This document shows positions 1 to 7,013 of a stretch of DNA of 7,013 nucleotides, in pieces. The stretch spans positions 1 through 7,013 of the forward strand of contig JASHUO010000627.1 of assembly GCA_030039975.1 (NCBI GenBank). The letters run 5' to 3'. The notes below the pieces were generated by a model. It did not search any database. It was given only the letters and a program-made list of their open reading frames with translations, and was not told the DNA's origin. Positions within the stretch are counted from its first letter, which is position 1, and each line of letters starts with the position of its first letter. Both the position numbers and the translations under genes were made by a program. The stretch is from Alphaproteobacteria bacterium. GTDB taxonomy: Bacteria; Pseudomonadota; Alphaproteobacteria; ATCC43930; CGMCC-115725.

Positions 1-52
1 CGGCAAGCATGGCTCGGACCGGATCCGAATAACCCGGGCGCTGCGGCGGCAT
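1..52 (-). CDS. Possible 5' end of a divergent gene (partial, runs off the left edge)
   Basis: On the minus strand an ATG at 52-50 opens a frame reading MPPQRPGYSDPVRAMLA to the window edge (17 complete codons, about 70% G/C at third positions). It would be divergent from the helicase gene. I do not recognise the product, and 17 residues are too few to assign a family. No good Shine-Dalgarno sequence lies 5-10 bases upstream of the ATG, which weakens the call. A second minus-strand frame from an ATG near 92 is also open to the edge, so the choice of frame is uncertain. The sequence left of this window would settle it. Confidence 0.2.
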   Translation of the reverse strand, partial: MPPQRPGYSDPVRAMLA

Positions 53-67
53 CGGCGGCGCAAAGAG

Positions 68-95
68 TTGATTCCACGCCCGGATACCCCATTAT
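68..95 (+). promoter_or_regulatory. Candidate sigma-70-like promoter for the Lhr helicase gene
   Basis: TTGATT (68-73, 4/6 to TTGACA) is followed after 16 bases by CATTAT (90-95, 4/6 to TATAAT), inside a locally AT-richer stretch. Transcription would start around 101-104, just before an in-frame TTG at 105 and about 30 bases before the GTG at 132. The match is modest and alphaproteobacterial promoters are degenerate, so this is a candidate only. Confidence 0.3.
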
Positions 96-131
96 CTCCA
101 TCGGTTGCTCAGCTCACCGCCGGTTTTGCCC

Positions 132-4463
<4,332 letters not shown>

Positions 4464-4537
4464 GCGGCACGCCGGTTTGCAGCGGCATGTGAGGCGGCCC
4501 GCGTCGTGTGGCGTGGGAGCGGCGCTTACACTTTTTC

Positions 4538-4557
4538 AGTGGATAATCGGTGGATAA
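4538..4557 (-). promoter_or_regulatory. Pair of DnaA-box-like 9-mers in tandem, 11 bp apart
   Basis: Read on the minus strand, 4546-4538 is TTATCCACT and 4557-4549 is TTATCCACC. Each matches the canonical DnaA box TTATCCACA at 8 of 9 positions. They have the same orientation and an 11-bp start-to-start spacing, about one helical turn. They sit in an AT-rich patch between the helicase gene and the 68-codon gene. This could be a DnaA-responsive regulatory or titration site, or a chance tandem duplication of an 11-bp unit. No AT-rich unwinding element or origin-associated gene is seen, so an origin is not supported. Confidence 0.3.
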
Positions 4558-4649
4558 ATCGCACGGCGCGATTGCGTTGCAACAAGACCGTAAGCTACGT
4601 TATCGCCTTCTTCACGGGATGTGGCGGTTTTCGCCATCGCGCCGAAAAC

Positions 4650-4655
4650 AAGGGG
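4650..4655 (+). promoter_or_regulatory. Ribosome binding site that decides the start of the 68-codon gene
   Basis: AAGGGG, within a longer run of G, ends five bases before the GTG at 4661. It favours that start over the upstream in-frame GTG at 4550, which lies inside the DnaA-box-like repeat and has no Shine-Dalgarno sequence. Confidence 0.55.
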
Positions 4656-4660
4656 GGCGC

Positions 4661-4867
4661 GTGGACCCTATCGCGCAAGCTTTGCATGAGCGGGCGGCAC
4701 GTTGCCGCAGGCTCGCCAAGATGATCTACACACCCGCCGTCGTGGCCGAGCTCGAAGCCTATGCGGTTCAGTTGGAGGAACGCTTGGCGCGCCTCGAAGA
4801 AGCCGAGCGCCTGGCTCCGTCGTCGCCCGCTCAGCGTGCCGCTCAATCGCTGCGGACCAGCAGATAG
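4661..4867 (+). CDS. Small hypothetical protein with a predicted C-terminal coiled coil (68 aa)
   Basis: The product begins MDPIAQALHERAARCRRLAK and has no recognised catalytic motif. Residues 1-21 look like a basic amphipathic helix rich in R and A. Residues 27-51 (VVAELEAYAVQLEERLARLEE and onward) have leucines and other hydrophobics at heptad-like spacing with many E and R, suggesting a short coiled coil or helical hairpin and perhaps a self- or partner-interaction. There is no signal peptide or membrane segment, so it is probably cytoplasmic. The GTG start is chosen because of the strong G-rich ribosome binding site just upstream. It is transcribed in the same direction as the helicase gene, 197 bp after it, and its end overlaps the end of a convergent small gene by 25 bp. 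I think it is a real gene from its start signal and protein-like composition; its function is unknown. Confidence 0.6.
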   Translation: MDPIAQALHERAARCRRLAKMIYTPAVVAELEAYAVQLEERLARLEEAERLAPSSPAQRAAQSLRTSR

Positions 4868-5022
4868 GCGGGCCGCTTCTCTCGCCTCAGCCGTCGCACC
4901 ACCGCGTCGACATAAGCCTTGACATCGTCAGGCATCAACCGATCGCGCGCCATGACAAGGCGCACGATGGGATCATCGAGCACTTCATCAAGCGGTGGTT
5001 CTCGATTGCCAAGATACGACAT
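4843..5022 (-). CDS. Small hypothetical protein (59 aa), convergent with the preceding gene
   Basis: An ATG at 5022-5020 opens a 59-codon frame ending in TGA at 4845-4843. The product begins MSYLGNREPPLDEVLDDPIV, contains RLVMARDRLMPDDVKAYVDA (residues 21-40) and has a basic tail RRLRREKR (43-50). The pattern of an acidic 'LDEVLDDPIVRLVM' stretch followed by 'PDDVKAYVDAVV' resembles short helical proteins of unknown function that I associate with rhizobial genomes; this is an impression, not a checked match. The start is supported by a perfect AGGGAG (5034-5029) six bases upstream. G/C at third positions is about 65%, lower than in the helicase gene. No signal peptide, membrane segment or metal-binding motif is visible. 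Function unknown. The gene lies downstream of the muramidase gene on the same strand, separated by the palindromic repeat, so it is probably transcribed separately. Confidence 0.65.
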   Translation of the reverse strand: MSYLGNREPPLDEVLDDPIVRLVMARDRLMPDDVKAYVDAVVRRLRREKRPAYLLVRSD

Positions 5023-5028
5023 TGCGCG

Positions 5029-5034
5029 CTCCCT
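5029..5034 (-). promoter_or_regulatory. Ribosome binding site of the 59-codon gene
   Basis: On the minus strand AGGGAG lies six bases upstream of the ATG at 5022. It is the best evidence that this short frame is translated, since its length alone proves little in high-GC DNA. Confidence 0.6.
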
Positions 5035-5174
5035 GTTGGGAGCCGAGACTTTGGCGTCGAGCGATGACGCGCGCGCGACAGCAATGCGGCACAGTTGTGG
5101 CTCGTCGTGTCAATTTGTGAGGAGTGGCGCGCGCGACGGATACGTCAGAAATGCCCGGGATTGCGCGGAAGATT

Positions 5175-5321
5175 CGACGCCCCACCTCACCCAACCCAGC
5201 GACCCGGCCGACCGCTTTGCGGTCGGACCCGGAGGGTTCGCCCGCAAAGCGAGCGAACGGGTCGCTCCCCTAAGGGGTGGAGAGGGAGGATCCGCGCAGC
5301 GGGGGGTGAAGTGGGGCGTCG
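5175..5321. repeat. Nested palindromic intergenic element, about 147 bp
   Basis: The ends, 5175-5192 and 5304-5321, are inverted repeats of each other matching at 17 of 18 positions, and similarity stops abruptly outside them. Inside are further perfect inverted repeats: 5198-5206 with 5258-5266 (AGCGACCCG / CGGGTCGCT); 5208-5215 with 5219-5226 (CCGACCGC-TTT-GCGGTCGG); and an alternative pairing of 5213-5222 with 5242-5251 (CGCTTTGCGG / CCGCAAAGCG). A near-palindrome CCCCTAAGGGG lies at 5267-5277. It carries no transposase and no clear target-site duplication. The structure is typical of dispersed palindromic or MITE-like repeats of alphaproteobacteria, but only one copy is in this window, so its being multi-copy is inference. 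It lies between the muramidase gene and the 59-codon gene and overlaps the muramidase 3' end. When transcribed, its hairpins could attenuate transcription or protect RNA ends. Confidence 0.75.
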
Positions 5322-6088
5322 CTAGCGCTCAGCCTGGCGACCAGCGCATCATCGATCGTTCCGCTCTCGGCGATGTCGATCGAAGCTTGGAACGCGCGCA
5401 CCGCTCGCGCGGTGGCGGGGCCGGCAATGCCGTCGATCACGCCTGACAGGAAACCGCGATACTGCAGATAGGCCTGCGCCGCGCGCACGCGCAGATCGGG
5501 CAGCGGTCCGGCGCTGTAGCGTGAATGAAACTGCTGCAGCAGACCGTCATAGTTATGGGCGGCGTAGTTCGGACCGTTGTAGAGACGTGCGAAGCCGCTC
5601 CAGTCGTGACGCTGCAGCAACTCGCCCATCAGCCTCGTGCGGAGGTACGCCGCCATGGCGGCGAGCTGCTGATCCTCGCTCGCCACCATCGCCGCCACCA
5701 TCTCTTCGACGCCGGCGAAGCCGGAAGCGTCGTGGTTCTCGCCCATGATCTGAGCGAGGCCCCACGAGGCGCTCTGCAATGCCGCGGCGCGATCGAGTTG
5801 GATCGCCGCCATCAGCCGCCCGTATTGATAGGCGCCGCTGGGACCATAGCCACCCGCGGTCGGCTGGCTCACATCGGGATCGTCGGCGTCGTAGCGATGC
5901 GCGGTGAGGCGGCTGAAGACATGGCGCTCGAACAGGATCTTCGGGCGCCGGTCGGCAAGGAAGCCGCATCCCGAGGTCTCGACCGCAAGCACCGCCCAGA
6001 GCGCCGCCGGCTCGACGTCAAGCGCCGTGGTGGCGGCATCGATGGCGCGCTGCGTCAGCGGCAGCCCCGGACCGGCAAATTCGACCAT
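5270..6088 (-). CDS. N-acetylmuramidase (DUF3380 family) with C-terminal peptidoglycan-binding domain
   Basis: This is a predicted cell-wall hydrolase of 272 residues. Family knowledge (PF11860, found in phage endolysins and bacterial chromosomes) predicts cleavage of the glycan strand of peptidoglycan. Residues about 15-185 form the muramidase domain. Characteristic segments are WAVLAVETSGCGF (31-43, with E37 a likely catalytic acid), RPKILFERHVF (48-58), GGYGPSGAYQYGRL (79-92), SASWGLAQIMGEN (106-118) and LYNGPNYAAHNYD (169-181). Residues about 199-253 form a PG_binding_1-type domain (AQAYLQYRGFLSG, IDGIAGPATARAVRAFQ). No signal peptide or membrane segment is seen, so export would need another route such as a holin, lysis or a secretion system. 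The ATG at 6088 is chosen because AGAGG lies six bases upstream; an upstream TTG at 6178 would add 30 unconvincing residues. Residues 257-272 and the TAG stop are encoded inside the palindromic repeat. No phage genes adjoin it. The family is clear; its biological use is not. Confidence 0.9.
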   Translation of the reverse strand: MVEFAGPGLPLTQRAIDAATTALDVEPAALWAVLAVETSGCGFLADRRPKILFERHVFSRLTAHRYDADDPDVSQPTAGGYGPSGAYQYGRLMAAIQLDRAAALQSASWGLAQIMGENHDASGFAGVEEMVAAMVASEDQQLAAMAAYLRTRLMGELLQRHDWSGFARLYNGPNYAAHNYDGLLQQFHSRYSAGPLPDLRVRAAQAYLQYRGFLSGVIDGIAGPATARAVRAFQASIDIAESGTIDDALVARLSASDAPLHPPLRGSSLSTP

Positions 6089-6094
6089 GCTACG

Positions 6095-6099
6095 CCTCT
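6095..6099 (-). promoter_or_regulatory. Ribosome binding site that decides the muramidase start
   Basis: On the minus strand AGAGG stands six bases before the ATG at 6088. The alternative upstream TTG at 6178 has no comparable site, so the shorter 272-residue protein is preferred. Confidence 0.6.
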
Positions 6100-6149
6100 G
6101 CGGCTGGAGTGGCGTCGCGGCCGACGCCGATCCCGGCTCGAGGCGGTCT

Positions 6150-6178
6150 TTAATCGTAGATGAAAGCAGAAACAACAA
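6150..6178 (-). promoter_or_regulatory. Weak promoter candidate for the muramidase gene
   Basis: On the minus strand TTGTTG (6178-6173) and GATTAA (6155-6150) are separated by 17 bases in the only AT-rich patch upstream of the muramidase start. Each box matches the sigma-70 consensus at only 3 of 6 positions, so the location is supported mainly by composition. Confidence 0.22.
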
Positions 6179-6239
6179 AATTCTCGCGTAGCGCGCAATG
6201 GCCGGAAACGGGCGCCGAAGGGGCGGTCCACGCGTTCAC

Positions 6240-6267
6240 TTGCCGCCGGCCGTGCGCCACCTATGAT
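6240..6267 (+). promoter_or_regulatory. Sigma-70-like promoter for the sugar-binding protein gene
   Basis: TTGCCG (6240-6245, 4/6 to consensus) is followed after 16 bases by TATGAT (6262-6267, 5/6 to TATAAT). Transcription would start near 6274, giving a leader of about 50 bases that ends in the strong ribosome binding site of the next gene. I see no clear operator palindrome around it. Confidence 0.45.
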
Positions 6268-6312
6268 GGTTGGCGCGAGACAATAGACAGCGTCACCACG
6301 AACGCTTCTTCC

Positions 6313-6318
6313 GGGAGG
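6313..6318 (+). promoter_or_regulatory. Ribosome binding site of the sugar-binding protein gene
   Basis: GGGAGG, continuing into AAA, lies six bases before the ATG at 6325. This is near-ideal spacing and fixes the start of the partial gene. Confidence 0.7.
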
Positions 6319-6324
6319 AAATCG

Positions 6325-7013
6325 ATGACGAGAGATTTGACGCGACGGGCAGTCTTACACGCGGGAATGGCCGGAGCCGTTGGTGCGGGCGTGGCGTGGC
6401 AGGCGCCGGGGCTGGCGCTCGCGGCCGAGGCGCCCAAGAAGAAGTTCAAGATTGCCCTGTCGAACTCCTATATCGGCAACAAGTGGCGCATCGAGATGGA
6501 GAACGTCTTCAAGGCGGCGCTGCTGATGGAGCCGTTCAAATCGGAAGTTACAGGGAGCTGGTTCAACTCAGGCAATGATGTCAGCAAGCAGTCGCAGCAG
6601 ATCTCGAACCTGATCGCCGAGCGCGTCGACGCCATCGTGGTGAACGCCGCTTCGCCCACGGCGCTGAACGGCATTTTGAGCCAAGCGGCATCGCGCGGCA
6701 TTCTCGTCGTGTCCTTCGACAACATCGTCACGACGCCCGCGGCGCTCAAGGTCAACACCGATCAGGTGGAGTTCGGCCGAAAGCTGGCCGATTGGCTCGC
6801 TCAGAAGATCAACGGCACCGGCAATGTCATCATGGTGACCGGGGTCGCCGGCACGTCCGTCGATCTCGACCGAAACAAGGGCGCCGAGGAGGTCTGGGCC
6901 AAGAACCCGGGCATCAAGGTGGTGAACCGCTATACCGGCATGTGGGATTCGGCCACCGCCCAGCGCAACACGGCGGCGCTGTTGCCGTCGCTGCCGAAGA
7001 TCGACGGGATCTG
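6325..7013 (+). CDS. Sugar ABC transporter substrate-binding protein (RbsB-like), 3' end outside the window
   Basis: This is the first 229 codons of a periplasmic ligand-binding protein of the Peripla_BP_4 / ribose-binding type, which delivers a sugar or related small molecule to an ABC permease in the inner membrane. The N-terminus MTRDLTRRAVLHAGMAGAVG has a twin-arginine motif (TRRAVL, 6-11), a hydrophobic stretch (14-34) and an ALA-AEA cleavage-like site near 31-36, so it is probably Tat-exported. The mature part starts with FKIALSNSYIGNKW (41-54). It contains LIAERVDAIVVNAASPTAL (96-114) and SFDNIV (130-135), whose Asp is placed like a ligand-contact Asp in RbsB. VTGVAGTSVDLDRNKG (171-186) parallels the GIAGTSAARERGEG segment of RbsB. 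About 100-130 residues appear to be missing at the right edge. Permease and ATPase genes are expected to follow, but that is inference. The substrate cannot be told from this fragment. Confidence 0.92.
   Translation, partial: MTRDLTRRAVLHAGMAGAVGAGVAWQAPGLALAAEAPKKKFKIALSNSYIGNKWRIEMENVFKAALLMEPFKSEVTGSWFNSGNDVSKQSQQISNLIAERVDAIVVNAASPTALNGILSQAASRGILVVSFDNIVTTPAALKVNTDQVEFGRKLADWLAQKINGTGNVIMVTGVAGTSVDLDRNKGAEEVWAKNPGIKVVNRYTGMWDSATAQRNTAALLPSLPKIDGI

Noticed and set aside
4557..4573. A small inverted repeat AATCGC-N5-GCGATT after the helicase gene
   Set aside because: A six-base stem with no following T-run is too weak to call a terminator or operator.
4550..4660. An N-terminal extension of the 68-codon gene from the GTG at 4550
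   Set aside because: There is no Shine-Dalgarno sequence, the start falls in a DnaA-box-like repeat, and the 37 extra residues do not look like protein. The G-rich site before 4661 is much better.
5108..5113. A perfect TTGACA on the minus strand upstream of the 59-codon gene
   Set aside because: No sequence resembling a -10 box lies 15-19 bases downstream, so a promoter cannot be supported.
4919..5446. A 175-codon plus-strand frame crossing the 59-codon gene, the palindromic repeat and the muramidase end
   Set aside because: It runs through unrelated elements on both strands, has no ribosome binding site, and its translation of the repeat is meaningless.
5525..6163. A 212-codon plus-strand frame opposite the muramidase gene
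   Set aside because: It is antisense to a gene with clear domain motifs, and its own translation has no recognisable motif and no good ribosome binding site.

Overview
The window is high-GC DNA with strong G/C bias at third codon positions. Several genes start with non-AUG codons, and one periplasmic protein has a probable Tat signal. Together with the kinds of protein encoded, this points to an alphaproteobacterium, possibly of the Rhizobiales or Rhodospirillales. That placement is an inference from style, not from a marker gene. No phage structural genes, transposases, tRNAs, rRNAs or CRISPR arrays are visible.

Layout. (1) At the left edge (about 1-52) there may be the first codons of a gene on the minus strand, weakly supported. 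(2) About 132-4463 (+) is one very large gene for a full-length Lhr-type superfamily 2 DNA helicase, with an intact helicase core followed by the long C-terminal extension of the E. coli-type protein. (3) 4464-4660 is a short intergenic stretch with an AT-rich patch carrying two DnaA-box-like 9-mers 11 bp apart. (4) 4661-4867 (+) and 4843-5022 (-) are two very small convergent genes (68 and 59 codons) whose 3' ends overlap by 25 bp; each has a good ribosome binding site and neither has a known function. (5) 5175-5321 is a roughly 147-bp nested palindromic element, probably a dispersed genomic repeat. (6) 5270-6088 (-) encodes an N-acetylmuramidase (DUF3380 type) with a C-terminal peptidoglycan-binding domain. 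Its last 16 codons and stop lie inside the palindromic element. (7) 6089-6324 is a divergent intergenic region with a reasonable sigma-70-like promoter facing right. (8) From 6325 to the window end (+) is the first 229 codons of a sugar ABC transporter substrate-binding protein with a Tat-like signal peptide.

The genes do not form one evident pathway. The window looks like ordinary chromosomal housekeeping and accessory content: DNA repair (Lhr), cell-wall hydrolysis (muramidase), carbohydrate uptake (binding protein, probably the first gene of an ABC operon running off the right edge) and two small unknowns. I do not see a new multi-gene system. The points most worth a second look are the palindromic element that has supplied the end of a protein, the overlapping pair of small genes, and the paired DnaA-like boxes.
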